NCBI GenBank assembly: GCA_017506865.1
Contig: JAFCMP010000035.1
Span: 558,001 to 622,000, forward strand
Direction: 5' to 3'
Length of the DNA stretch: 64,000 nucleotides
DNA from: Tribonema minus
Lineage: Eukaryota; Sar; Xanthophyceae; Tribonematales; Tribonemataceae
The notes beneath the pieces were generated by a model. That model did not search any database. It was not told where the DNA came from and worked only from the letters and a program-made list of their open reading frames with translations. The first letter of the stretch is position 1. Every line of letters starts with the position of its first letter. The position numbers were made by a program, and so were the translations under genes. This document shows positions 11,655 to 24,900 of this stretch, piece after piece.

Positions 11655-13173
11655 CTGCGGGCGCGGAGGCATCACGGGCAGCAGCGCCAAGGGAGGCAGT
11701 GCTCAGAGCAGCAGCGCTCGGCGCCGGTGGCGCCACCAATGGGGCCACGTGCAATCGGTCATGCTTGGAGGGGGGGAGGGGGGGGGGGGGGGGGGGGGCA
11801 CTACTGCTGCTGTGGCAGGTACTGAAGGTTTCCAGCGAGCCTGCTACATGCCCAGTGTTATACGCAAAGGCTTGTGCAGGCCCTCGTGCATATCGCATGT
11901 CGATGGCTCACACTCGTGCATATCGCATGTCGATGGCTCACAGGCAAGGGATTCTTCTTGCGGCATTGCCAGCCAGCCATCCATGCTGTCGTGCGGCAGT
12001 CGTCAAAACGCTGCAGGGGCGCTGACGCACATATGCACTATACACAAGTTGAACACAGAAGCTATGAAGCCACTGCTTCATTGCGAGTCACGCACCATTA
12101 TCCCCGTCAGCAGCGCTGCCGCCCGCGCGGCCAGCAGCGTCCAAACCCCCTGCAGGCTCAGAGTATGGGTCCCATTCACCCATGCTGCTGCGCGCTCCGC
12201 TGCTTGTCCCGCTGCCACTCCTGCTGCGCTGCTCGCCCGCGTCGTTGCCGGCGCTGCTGCCGCCGCCGCCGCCGCCTGCTCCTTCAGACGCGTCGCCGCT
12301 GCCGCCGTCGGCGCTGCCGCTGCCGCCGCCGCTGCCGCCGTTGCTGCTGTCGCTGCACTCAAACATCTCCAGCGGCTCCATGAGGTTTGACGTGTCAGCG
12401 CCCTCCAGCAACCATGACCACGGTGCTGCACCGCCTGCGCCCGCGTCTGGCTCTCCGCCGCTGCCGCCGCCGCCGCCGCCACCAACATCGCCGAGGGCAA
12501 CATTATCTGCCGGCACCTGAGACCGATCCTCGGCGCGCTGCTGCTGCTGCTGCTGCAGGCGCGCAGGTTCGTGCGGCAGCAAGAGGTCTGGCTGCTCATC
12601 GGTGTCGCCACGCTGCTGCTTCTGTTGAGCTGCAGCCGCCGCGGCGCCCTGCTGCTGCTGCTGCTGCAAGTGCATTGCCTGCATCTGCTGCGCCAGCGAC
12701 AGCTGCGCCGGAGGCGCCTGCCGCTGCTGCTGCTGCTGCTGTTGCGGTGGCAGTTGCTCTGCCGGAAGCCAACCGCCTCCGCCGGCAACGTCCTGCTGCT
12801 GCTGCTGCTGCTGCTGGCGGTGCGCTGCCCACTCCTCGGCACTCAGCTCCTGCGAGGGGCCCGCTGGAGGGCTGCCTGCGCCCCGCGCCGACTCGCCGCC
12901 CCCCACCCGAAGCCCCTGCTGCCCTGGTGAGCGCTGCTGCTGCTGCTGCTGAGCCTGCTGCTGCAGCTGCTGCTGAGCCTGCTGCTGCAGCTGCTGCTGA
13001 GCCTGCTGCTGCAGCTGCTGCTGGTCGTGCTGCTGCTGCTGCTGCTGTGCTGCCAGTCCAGGGGGCATGCTGCCGTTGGCCGTGGCGCCTGCCGGAAATC
13101 CGCCTCCTCCGCCGCCGCCGCTGCCGCCGCCATCGGGAGGCATGTCAAAGCTGATGCGGTCATCGAAGAAGCC

Positions 13174-13204
<31 letters not shown>

Positions 13205-16200
13205 CCGCTCATCAGGTGGTCCAGACCTGCTGCATTGGCGCCTAGATCAAAGGAGATCCGCTCCTCTCCACCGCCGGCGTGTGCGCCCGCATGCGCGCCC
13301 GACGGAGGGCCCAGCGGGAGCCCGGGCGGGCCCCCCATCTGAGACCCGATGGGGCCGGGGGCGGGGCGGCCGGGCGGCGCTGCGGGCAGGCCGAGCCAGC
13401 CCCCTTCCGGGCCCTCGCTGTGGGGGCGCTGCGGGGGCTGGGGGGGCGTGTAGCGCTGCTGCTGCTGCTGCGCAGCGTGGAGTGGAGTGGATGAGGTGCG
13501 AAGAAGGGAAGATGGTGAGAGTTGGGGCAAGGACCGCGCCGTTTGCTGGTGGCGTGACCGCCCAAGCTCGGGAATCGAGGTGGTGAGAGGCACCGCGGCG
13601 TGCGCCACTTGCGATATGAAGCAGCAGATTGTAATGCGGCCTAGACCAACATAACAGGCCCTTGGTGTGGTGGTTCTGCAGTTGACGTCACTGAGCACGA
13701 GCAGCGGGAGCTATGTGGCTAGTGCATTGTAGATGATGCTGAGCGCTGATGCAGGACTGTGCTTCACTGGCAGCAGCTGCTGCCTGTCTACTTCCTCAGG
13801 GCAACAGCTGGCGCACTCTGAGCGACATCTCACACCAAGCGCAACCACCATATGACGACATGACATCCTCCCCTCCATTGCTCCGTGTTGCAGTGTCAGC
13901 CAATGATCCCAAACCTGCCAACACACTCATGACACACAAGAGCGCCGTTGATCTGCGTCCGCTTGGCGATTTGGGGCCCTCCCAAGCATGACGGTGTGGT
14001 CTGCCGTTGCGTTGCGGGAACATGTACACCATTGCGCTCAACCTCGACAGTTTGTACAACAGTCCAATAATGGAATCTAGTGAAACAACTGACCTGCTCG
14101 CGCTCCAGGACCATGGAGGCAGAGAACACCCCGCTGCCGCCGCCGCCACCGCCGTTGCTGCCGGTGCTGCTGGCGCTGCCGCGCCGCTGCTGCTGCGCCG
14201 CCGCCACCTGCGGCTGCTGCTGCAGCTCCCACATCTGGCGCCGCCGGTGCGCCTCCAACTCCGACTGCTGCGCCGCCGATGGCGCTCCCGGTGCGGCATT
14301 GTACGGGCGCGCGCCGCCGCCGCCGCCGCCACTGCCGCCGCCGCCGCCGCTGCTGCCGATGCCCGGCGCGAACGAGTCGTACTCGTGCACGGCGGTGCGC
14401 GCGGCGCTCGCCTCCGAGCCGATGGGGCGCTGCGGCGCTGAGCGGTGCTGCTGCTGCGGCGGCGGCTGCTGCTGCTGGCGTGGCACGCGCAGCCTGCGGC
14501 GCGCATTCGGGGGCACGTGACTACGATGATGAGCGGCTCAGAAGTGCTAGAAGAGGTGAGGCAGCGTTCTGTTTGCGACAGAGAATTGGGTGGGGACGTG
14601 GGGAGGCTTGAGCGCTGCCACGTTCTGCTGCTGCTGCTGCTGTCGCTGAGGCGCAGCGCGTGCAACTCCGCCGCGACCGCCGCTGGCGAGGCAGGCGCGG
14701 CCCGCGTGAGCGTCGGCTGAGGCTGAGCGTATGAGCGATTTGACTCAGTGGTGACACGCGCTACTGGCTCCACATGCGCAAGCACGCATCGGCGTTGATG
14801 CCACATCGGGAGCAGCGCGCAAGCGGCTGGACAGTGCAACTGCTGAGTACGCCCCTTCTGTACCGTGCGTTAGTACTGTACCTTGGGTCCTCCCCCACGG
14901 GGGTCCTGCCGCCGCCGCCGTAGCCGCGCTCCCTCTGCAGCTGCTCCTGCTGCGCCAGCGCCAGCTCGTACAGCTGCTGCTGCTGCTGCGCCTCAAGGCG
15001 CGCCTGGCGCATGCGCACCGCCGCCGCCGCGTCCTCAGCCTCCTGTTGAAGGATCGCAGGGGGGTTGAGATTGACTGCGTGCGCATCTACGCTCAAGCGC
15101 GCTTGCTGGCGTGCATCAAGGGTGCGTCCAAAGCGCGCCCCAGAGGTTGAGATTAAAGTTGGGGTAGATTGAAGTCGGGGTAGCATTCTTTACTGGTTAG
15201 CAAGGGCGGCAATGGTGCCGTTCGGTGTGCAGCGCGGCCTGATGCTGGTGAGCGCTGCCGCTGCTGGTACTGAACATCCTGCGCAAGGGCAGCATACATA
15301 CATATGGCGCTATGGACTGCGCTGCAGCGTAACACGAAGAGCACTGCTGCCGCTCCAGGCATGCATGCTGCAGACACACGCGCGACACCCCCGTTTATGA
15401 GCTCTGCCGGCGTTACATCCCAGTCCATGTCATACATCTCGCTTCGCCCCATCGTCAAAGTGCATGACATTGTGGAGGAGTCATCGCTTCCCCTCAGAAT
15501 ACCAGATCTAACTCATTGCATCGTAATGATCATGACAAGTCACGCGACAAACCTGCTGCTGCTGTACGGTAGGGTAGCCGCCCCTAGACCCATGGGGAGG
15601 GTACGCCCCCCTTGACCCCCCAGAGTGCTGGGAGGGGTAAGCCCCCCTGCCGAGCGCTGCTGCAGCCGCTGCGGCCCTCTCCCTCTCGACCCTCTGCCTC
15701 TCCTCTTCCCTCATGACCAGCATCTGCTGCCGCCGCCTGCGGAATGAGGTGAACGTTGCGCGCAGAGACCACGAGCATGAGATGAGCGTGCGAGAGAATG
15801 CATAAGGCATGTAGGTACCTACGGCGTCAAGCTTTCATTCCATGAGCAAGGCGAAGCAGCGCGAGATGGGTGAATACAGCTGCTTCGCATAGAAATGCAA
15901 GCTGCTGCACTGCAGCCGGACCGCGCCTGTATCAGGATGCAGTGCAGCGAAGCTGACAATGACACTAATCATGCTAAGTAGAGTCCGCGTTGTACGTAAA
16001 AAGGGCAAGTGTAGCAAGAGCGAATGGCGCCGCATGACATCTAACATACAGGTTATTGGTGGAAGGCACTTGCCGCTAACCATCCCTTGTCACCTAGACC
16101 TCTACGATCTTTTGATTCGTTTTCATACAGTGCCCATTCTTCAACACGGCATGCCACTTCCGCGCACCACTTGAGACGTACACACACAGTCTGCCCTACG

Positions 16201-19200
16201 TGTGCCACCGAGCAGGGTAGATGCGTACTGGTGCTGGTGCAGACTTGTGACCTACACACAACTGCTCCACAAGTGCAATCAAACGAGGTATAACGCACCA
16301 CTTGTGATGCACACACAAAAAGTCTGCCCTATGCGTGCAATCGAGCGGGGTGAATACGCACCAGGGCTGGTGCAGACTTATGATGTACACATAACTGCCC
16401 TACACATGCAATCGAGCAGGGTATGTAGGTATGTACCTGTGCTGGTGCAGCTGCTCCTCCAGCTGCGCCTGCTGCTGCGCAGCGGACGATCCGCTGCCGC
16501 CGTACGAGCCCGCGCCGCCGTACTGCTGCTGCTGCTGTTGCTGCTGCTGCAGCAGGTGCTGCCGGCTCGCGCTGTCGCGGTACAGCTGCGCCTGCGCCGG
16601 CGTAGACAGAACGGCGGACTTCATTTCAGCAGGGAGTACGGGCACACCCTTCGAACTCTGTTGTGTGGACTTCAAGTTGCCGATGCACATTGGGTGTTGT
16701 TTCAGTGGGCTGAGACATCAGTGGTGTATGCAGTTATGTGCATGAGACGCCTGTGGTGTATGCTGCTGTTTGCATGTGGAAGGCTACTTCACAAAAGGCC
16801 GACAGTAGCATGTGCATCCCACTTGAAGTTCATCAGGTCTACTTGAATGATTTTGAGCAAGCACCGATATATTGTAAGGCGTAATTGCTGCTCTCTCTCC
16901 CTCTCCTGCTCTTGGCCATGGCAACACGACAGTGCCCGCTGTGCATTCTAGCATGCGCAGAATACTCGCCTTCGGCGCTGTGCAGGTAGGTACATGCATC
17001 ACTTGCTGGTGACGCATCATGGAGCCACATTGCAGCGCCCTCCTAGAATCGAGGCATGTACAGCAGTTGCTGATAATGTTAAAAGACATTGAGGTCTCTC
17101 TTTATTCATGGCAAGCACACCACAAACCTTGGTGACACGTTAATTACAAACCTAAGAACGGTGGAGCAGCTGCAAAGCGGAGCCGTCGATGACGCAACTG
17201 TAACCCTGACCCTACCCTAATCTAATCCTAACCCTATCCCTGACCCTGGCCCGAGCTGTGGCGGTGCGGCGTAGTTTTTTTGCGATCAGCACCACATTCA
17301 TCAAAGCTTGTGAGTACATATGCTTGAGAAGCAGACAATGTGGCGCAGCTGCAGGGCCATGTTGTGGACTTGCGCTGCGAGCTATGGCGGTGCAGCTGCG
17401 CCTGCAAGGAGCGTGACACAGCCGCACTTGTCTTCAGCAACACCAGACCAAAAACTCGATCAGTTGTGACCCACAGGCACTGCAGCAGGTCCTGGCTCCT
17501 CTTGGAAATCGCCAACCACAGCTAAGAGTTACGAAACCGTTGCACGAAAGGGCTCCAGAGCGCTGCTGCGAAGCCCATGTATGCACTGAAGTGACCGAAG
17601 CGTGTTGATTTGAAGTAGTGTTGTGCCAGTTGAGCGGTGCTCACCTGCTGCTGCAGCGTGAGCAGCAGCAGCTCTGCTGCAAAGGCCATCCATGTATGCA
17701 CCGAAGTGATGTTGTGATTTGAAGTAGTGTTGTGCCAGTTCAGCAGTGCTCACCTGCTGCTGCAGCATGAGCAGCAGCTGCTGCTGCTGCTGCCTGCGGT
17801 GCTGCTCCAGGCGCGCCTGTATTACTGAAAGTTATACGAAACCTTTGCAGGAAAGGGCTCCAGAGCACTGCTGCAAAGGCCATCTATGTATGCACTGAAG
17901 TGACCCAAGCGTTGTGATTTAAAGAATGGTGCTCACCTGCTGCTGCAGCATGAGCAGCTGCTGCTGCTGCTGCTGCCTGCGGTGCTGCTCCAGGCGCGCC
18001 GCCTCCACCATGTGCGCGCGCTCCAACTGCAGCAGGCGACGTGCCGCGACGTGACAATCATGGTATGACTGAGCGATGTGTATTCATGCCTGCATTTGGA
18101 GCGAGTATACTGATACAGGCAGCAGCACCCCGTGACTCATAGTGTACGTGTTATGTACATCATGTGCATCCGCCATGTGCGCGCGCTCCAACTGCAGCAG
18201 GTGACGTGCCGCAGACACTCGCATGTTGAGCACCACACGGCGTGAAGAATCGCATGGTAATGACCTAGAAATGCACATGCCTGTACTTGACGCGGGCGTA
18301 CTGATACATGCAGCACCCCACAAGTCACACTGATACGTATATCATCTGCATCCATCGACCTCTGTAGGCCCCTCCTGTGTTGCCAGTGCTACCTAACCCT
18401 AATCCTAACCCCATTGAAGATCGGGGGGGAGAATGAAATTTCAATTGCATGAACTTCAGATTTAGCATCCTAATCCGGACGAGCGCATGATGTCTCGCTG
18501 CCCTCTAATCCGCGTTGGTGATCTGCAGTGTACTTGAATGACGCGTTGCGGTCACACTTGCAGGGACCCAAGAGAGTGTCAGAGCTCAGCAAGCATGCAG
18601 TAAAGTGCACAGTAGCCAGCCATGGGCTGTGTCAACGACACACTGGAGTCGTATGCATACACGCCCACTTGGTGGCAGCAAGGACTGAGCGCTGCTGCAT
18701 CCGCAACAGCCCTTGCATCGCCGGCACAACGATTGATGGTTGGCGAAGACACTGCCACACTTGCCATGCGCCGCCAGCGGCAGCACCTGCGCTTCTGCGC
18801 TATGTACTTGTACTGTCGACTGGGCCCATCTCCAGCCCCTGCTGCCTGCAACAGACAGCGATGGCAGGTATTGCGAATTCTAGTCTACGTGCCAGAAGCA
18901 GACAGCCATGACAGGTGATGCATACCGTACGTACCTGCATGCGCTCCAGCAGATCCGCCTGCCTGCGCGCCTCGCGCTGAGCCTCCCTGCGCTCAGCAGA
19001 GCAGTTGCGATGACGCTAGGATCAGGGTGCGGCGAGGGGAAGGCGCCGCGGTAACTCCAACCTCAACAGTGTTTGCTTGGTGATGAGTATCAGAGGCGGT
19101 TAGGTCATCACAGCTGCGGTGTGCGGCTCCGCTGCAGCAGATTGAGCACGTGAACGGATCGCGCTTAACCGCCCCTTGCAAGTGTGCTCAGCAAAGCAGG

Positions 19201-21885
19201 AAGGAAAAGAAGATGCACAACCTGCCCATCATTCTAGAAGACTTGCTGCGAATCAACCGCATTCGCAATGCAGACAGGGAGACTGTGCTGAACGCTGATG
19301 CAACTAAAGCAAACTACCAACGGACCCTACATCAGGGGACTACAGTATCAATACATTGGACAGGAAGGCAACTGAGACATGCCACCAATGGGCCCTCGAC
19401 CAAGCCGTGCTCCGCCATCATAGAACGCAGATTGCAGGTGCACTCTGAGCACAGATTATGGCCAAAGGCAGCTCTCTCGTCAACAGCAAAACGTAGAGGT
19501 AACCAGTGACATGCCAGCGATGCAAGCCCGCCTATCTATGACACAGCGTAACAGCAAGTCTGACGCGCAGATTAAATCAATTGCCCTTTGGAGCGCACGT
19601 ACCTTTCGCGCACTTCACGTTCCCTCTCCCGCAGCGCCTGCTGCTGCATTATGCGCACCTGGAGAGCAGCAGCAGCGCACAGATCGCCGACAGCAAGCGC
19701 TGATGAATCAATCATTGAGCGCTGTTCGTGTGGGGAGCCTGAGTGATGCCGAGACGCCGCACGAACGTGCATTAGGGTACTCGCTGCCTGTGCCCACATG
19801 ACGAGCGCCTGGCGATACCCACCAGTTGCCACAAGATCACTGTTACGAGTCACTGCAGCGCTTTGCAAGCCCCAAAGGAGCTCACCAGAAATCTTCCATT
19901 TTTGTGGTTTTTGAACACACGCAGCAACTTCACGCTATTGCGCTCATATTCAGCATCGCCTACCAACGCTTTGTCTGCCTGCTGCAGATGCAGACCGTTC
20001 CACAGTTCCATGCAACATCAGTTGAATATGAGAATCTTATTTGCAGGTACACAACCCACCATGGTTACCTAGTGGTGCTCCCTTTCTGCATGAACACACA
20101 ATCCCCACGGCTACTGCTCCAGTACACCACCCGCTGCAGCTTTGAAGCACGCCGCATGCTCATACTCTCATGTGTCCGCGCCTGCGCGTGTCGACAGTCT
20201 GTTGAAGTAGTTGGTGCTTGAAATTTTCAGGTTTATACTTCAACTTTGAAGTTGGTACTTGAACTTTGAGGACTGAAAATTATGACGCAGTACTGTACCT
20301 CATCGCGCTCCCTCTCCACGCGCGCCGCCCACTCCCTCTGCGCCTGCTGCTCCAGCATTGCCTGCTGCAGCTGGTGCTGCTGCACCGCGCTGGCGTTCCC
20401 TCCGTACTGCGAGTGCAGCCCCGCTGAGCCCCCGCCGTAGCCACCGCCGCCCCTGTCCCCCCCATACCCCCCAGGGGGTTGCGACCCCACCGAGCGGTCG
20501 CTGTGAAAGCGGCAAATGGCACAAAAGGAACGTCAGCAGTGTCCCTCAATCAAATTTGCAGAAAGAAAGCGCAGTGAGTGAAAGTGAACAATCAATTGGT
20601 CCTTCAACAAGTTGATTGCTTGTGAGCACTGACTGCTGTCGCAGCACGCTTCAGCAGTGTCATACTGCAGCTGCCAACTGCAACTGTCTTCCAGCTGAAC
20701 CTCTGCAGGAAAGATGAGAAAACCAGTATGCAACATGCACGAAACTAGCAAAAGTGTATTGCACTGTACACATCTGCATCTGCAGCTACTGATGGCCTCT
20801 GCAATATTTGCTGCCTACAGAAAAAGGATATCAACGCGTTTTTTACTCAGTCGTAAGAGCGCAGCATCATCACACCAAAACTTCAAGCCGTAACCGTCAA
20901 GTGCATACGTGCAGCATCTATACCTCGTTTTTAAAGAAGACTGCACACAAGCCTCTGCCACGCGGCGCTTAGCAGCAGCATGTGCCGCATTGTACTGCTA
21001 CTTGGCACAAGCACATAGTCCACTGCTCTCAGCAAAGTGCACGCTCGCGAACTTGAAGCACACCACTTGGCGAGGTCGAATTAGCTGAGCTCATGATCAA
21101 GCGTCAACAGCCCACTCTGTGCCCGACCCAGTAAGATGTCAGAGTACAAATGATTGTGATCGTGAGACTTGAAATGTCTTTGTATGCTGTGTTAGTCGTG
21201 CTGGGCCCTGTCTTGACAAGCACTAGCCCAATGCAGGCAATACTTGAACGTATGAACTTGCAATTCAATCAGATTATCTGCACTGCCTCGCTGAGTCCGC
21301 ACAATGCCATTGCGTCTGCTGCTGCTGCTGCTAGTTGATGTTGCCTGCACGAGTTGAAGAAAAACATGTGATGTACTTCAAGCGACCAACGCGTGCAGAA
21401 GCTGTACAAGCGCAACGCCAGTCCTCTGTCAGCGTGCAGCTTTGTGAGCTGCGCTGAGAATGCGGTGAAAGCGGCCTAAAGCCACACATGCACGCTTCAT
21501 AATCGGTGTACATACCCACCCCCCATTGTAGTACCTACCCCCCTTTTTACATGCCGCACTTACCTGACCCACCATATGGTTACTGGTAGAAGGCACTTGC
21601 GGCTAACCATCCCTTGTCACCTGGAGCTCTACGATCTTTTGATTCGTTTTCATGTGCCTTACTGCCTACCCCCACCATACTTGCGTCAAATCGGAAACCT
21701 GCGCCTGGTCTCTGCGACTGGCGGCACACGCGGAAACTAACGGTGAAGCGCACGCACACTTCCACACGCAAGAGGCACAGCACACAGCTACAGGCGCGCG
21801 CGCGCGCGTGCACGCCGCCGCGCTACGGCTCCAGGGCACACACCTGTACTGCTGCTGCGGCGGCGCGCCCCCGGAGCGGTCGCCG

Positions 21886-21920
<35 letters not shown>

Positions 21921-24900
21921 CTGCTGAGCCAAGCGCGCGCGGCGCGCGGGGTCCGCCGTCGGTCCGCCCCCTGACGCGGATGCAGCGGTAGGGACAGCGC
22001 GAGGGGGTGAGGTTCGCATCGAGCTGTTGAGACGCGCCACGCGCACGATATGCAACTTCCTGCGCGTAAGCGTTGGGCGCAGAGTCTGGCTCGGGACAGG
22101 GCCGACCGCGACAGTAGGGTAGCGCGCGCCGTATGCTAGGGTCAGTGCTGGAGGGCAGGGGTGCTTGATGCTGAGCAGTGCGCCCCATGTGCGAGTATAG
22201 CGAGGAAGGGGCGAGCTTGGCGGTGTTGTGCATCTGCAGCGACCGCGCCACACAGGTGCGCATGCGCACAGAGGCACGGCGGCTGGCATTAGCACAGGGC
22301 CCGATGAGCGGGCTACGTTCTGTGCTAGAGCTGGTGCTGAAGCTGTGGAGTCATGAGCCGGCCGTGAGGTCTCACGACTACTTGCTGTGCGGCATGGAGA
22401 GAGCACGGGGACCGAAAAGGCTTCGCGCGCCGCACTCTGTGAGGCAGCGTCAACGCTCAGAACCTGTCGCGAGCGGCGCAGCAAGGGCCGTGGGGGCACG
22501 CCAATCTGGCTTGGAGCTCATGTTGATGGCGCACTGGATGCCACCATCAGAGAACTGAGCATGGGGGGCTCACTGGAATCAGTGTGCTTCTGCAGTGTTG
22601 CTCGACAGCAGTGTCAAGCTGAGCCTGAAGCCCACGAATGAGCGAGCGGGCCCCCCCCAGACGGGCTGTTGGAACCTTCTGGGCTTATGCGTGGACGCGA
22701 GCGCAGGAGCTTCTACAGAGTGAACTCCAACATGGACTGGGCGCGAGCACGTGTACTTCAAGTAGCATTCGTATGGTACTTCATGCTCGTCATGGAAGTA
22801 TGCGCGTTGCTGCGGCATGAAGCTCCCCCCATTCAGACAGTGCGTATCTCTATGCAAGCAACGGGCTGCACGTGAAGCGCCACCAGCTGCAGCGACCGCA
22901 CGTCAGCAGCGTCGCGGACACCGCGCGGCGCAGCGTCGCGGACACCGCGCGCCGCGCACCGCGCGCACAGGACACCAATACCGCCAACACCTCCCATCAC
23001 AAACCCGCTGTGACGTACGTGCGCTGCGCGAACGCACTCACCGCGGCTGCCGATGATGCCCACGCCGGGCGACGGCCCGCGCGTGCCGATGACCCCCGGG
23101 CTCGCCGAGGGGAGCATGTTGGGGGACGCCTGGCCGCTGCCGCCGGCGCGCCACGGGCTGGCCACGCGCTCCGTCGGCATGAGCGGCGGCGAGCCCATGT
23201 GGTGCAGCGGCGGCGACGCCGTCTGCGGGCGCATCTGCCTGCTGCGGTAAGGGGGGGGGGGGGGGTGTATCAGGGCTGCTGGTTCGCTGCAGGGTCACTG
23301 AAGTGAGCAAGTCGATGGTGGATGTGCACCAGTACGATACTTCAACGTCTATGACATGAGACCATTGTGGTGGAGCGGCGGCGACGCCGTCTGGGGGCGC
23401 ATCTGCCTGCTGCGGCGGCGGCGGCGCGCGGGGGGGGGCACGTGCGTGGGTGGGCTACTGGTTGCGCCGCGCTGTTGTTGAAGTGCGAAACAAGGCGTGG
23501 ATGTCGATGGTCGGTACGCATCGATGTAACACTCCAACGTCTACGATGAGCGGTCGCACGTCACGCGCACGTCAATGCTGCGTCGCGGCGGGGCGGCGCA
23601 TGCGCTCCGTCGGCGTGAGCCCTTGCACGGCACCGGCATTCTGAAGCGCACACCACAAAGTACCGTGGACCAAATTGTCATCTCGCGCAGGTACCTGTGC
23701 TGCTGCTGAGCTGCCGCTGCCGCCACCTGCTGCTGCTGCTGCTGCTGGCGCGACGGCGGGCGCCCTATCACCCCCGGGTTGTACCCGCCGCCGCCCCCCC
23801 CCGCCCCGCCGCCGCCGCCTGCGGATGCCGCGCGGGGCGCGGGGGAGAAGGTCGCATCGTACTGCTGCTGCTGCAGCAGCTGCGCCTGCTGCAGGTCATA
23901 CGCGGACGAGCTGTGGGGGTGGTGGTGCGACGCGCCCCCCTGGGAGCACGCAGGAAGGACGAGGGGAGCGTGCGGCGCTGAATGAGGGTCGTGGATGCGC
24001 GCATGCGGGCGAAGTGGCGGCAGTGCGCCGCAATGCGGCAGCGGGCGCTCTGTGTGTGTGTAGTGGTGGTGGTGCGATGGCGCAGCAAGAGCAGTGCGTG
24101 CGCGTGCCGATGGACGGTGCCGCGCACGCAATGCTGCTGGCGTGTGCATGCAGACGTATGAGTCTATGGGACAGAGACAGCCAAGTGCACTGCTGTACTT
24201 TTAGAGGCTTCGTTGACGTGCAAAGGATGTCACACCGCATATTGACACAAGGAGTGGTAATGATATCTTCAGGTGTTGATGTTGAAGCACTTTAAAGACC
24301 AATGATTCAGACGGGGTACAACGCAGCTACCTGAGATTTAGTGAGATAGCTACTGCTACCAGCACAAGCACGCAATAGTGATGGAGTCTGAAATTACTTC
24401 AACAACATCACTGGAACACGTCAAAGGGGCAAACGTCTTTTAGTACTGATGTTGAAGTGCATGAACGCTTGCTCGGGCAGGTATCTCAGTGAAGAACTTA
24501 GCCAACAGGTGTGCCTATTGCGGCCACATCACCTGTGCATGCGATTGAAACGGGAACATCTCTGCTGCCACCAAATCATCCCATGTGCTGAAGCCGCGCG
24601 CCACTTCCTAGGGCAGAGCCGCTATTGCAGCCGATGCAATCGCCATCCTGCTCATGCACCACTGTCTACGTAGTCCAGCCCGTACTACGCATGTCTGATA
24701 GGAGTTGGCGTACTGCAAGTGAGCTGCCTCATGTAGAAACGCAAGTAACGCAGCGGTCGTGTGCAACAGTCAGTGGTGCCCGGCCGCCGCTGGCGCCGCC
24801 GTGCCGCGGTGACTTTGACACCACCCTTCCATGCTCAAACACTCTGTCACTGTTGAAGCTAAGCACAAACAACGACGTGCTAAGGCAGCAGTACCAAGTT

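Noticed and set aside
12387..13154. Plus-strand open frame of 255 codons, and other long frames opposite exon 13
   Set aside because: They are antisense shadows of CAG-rich and Gly-rich exons; no splice continuity or family motif.
14600..14720. Possible extra exon of the low-complexity gene (Ser/Ala-rich open stretch)
   Set aside because: Exons 11 and 12 join in phase without it; its splice sites are weaker.
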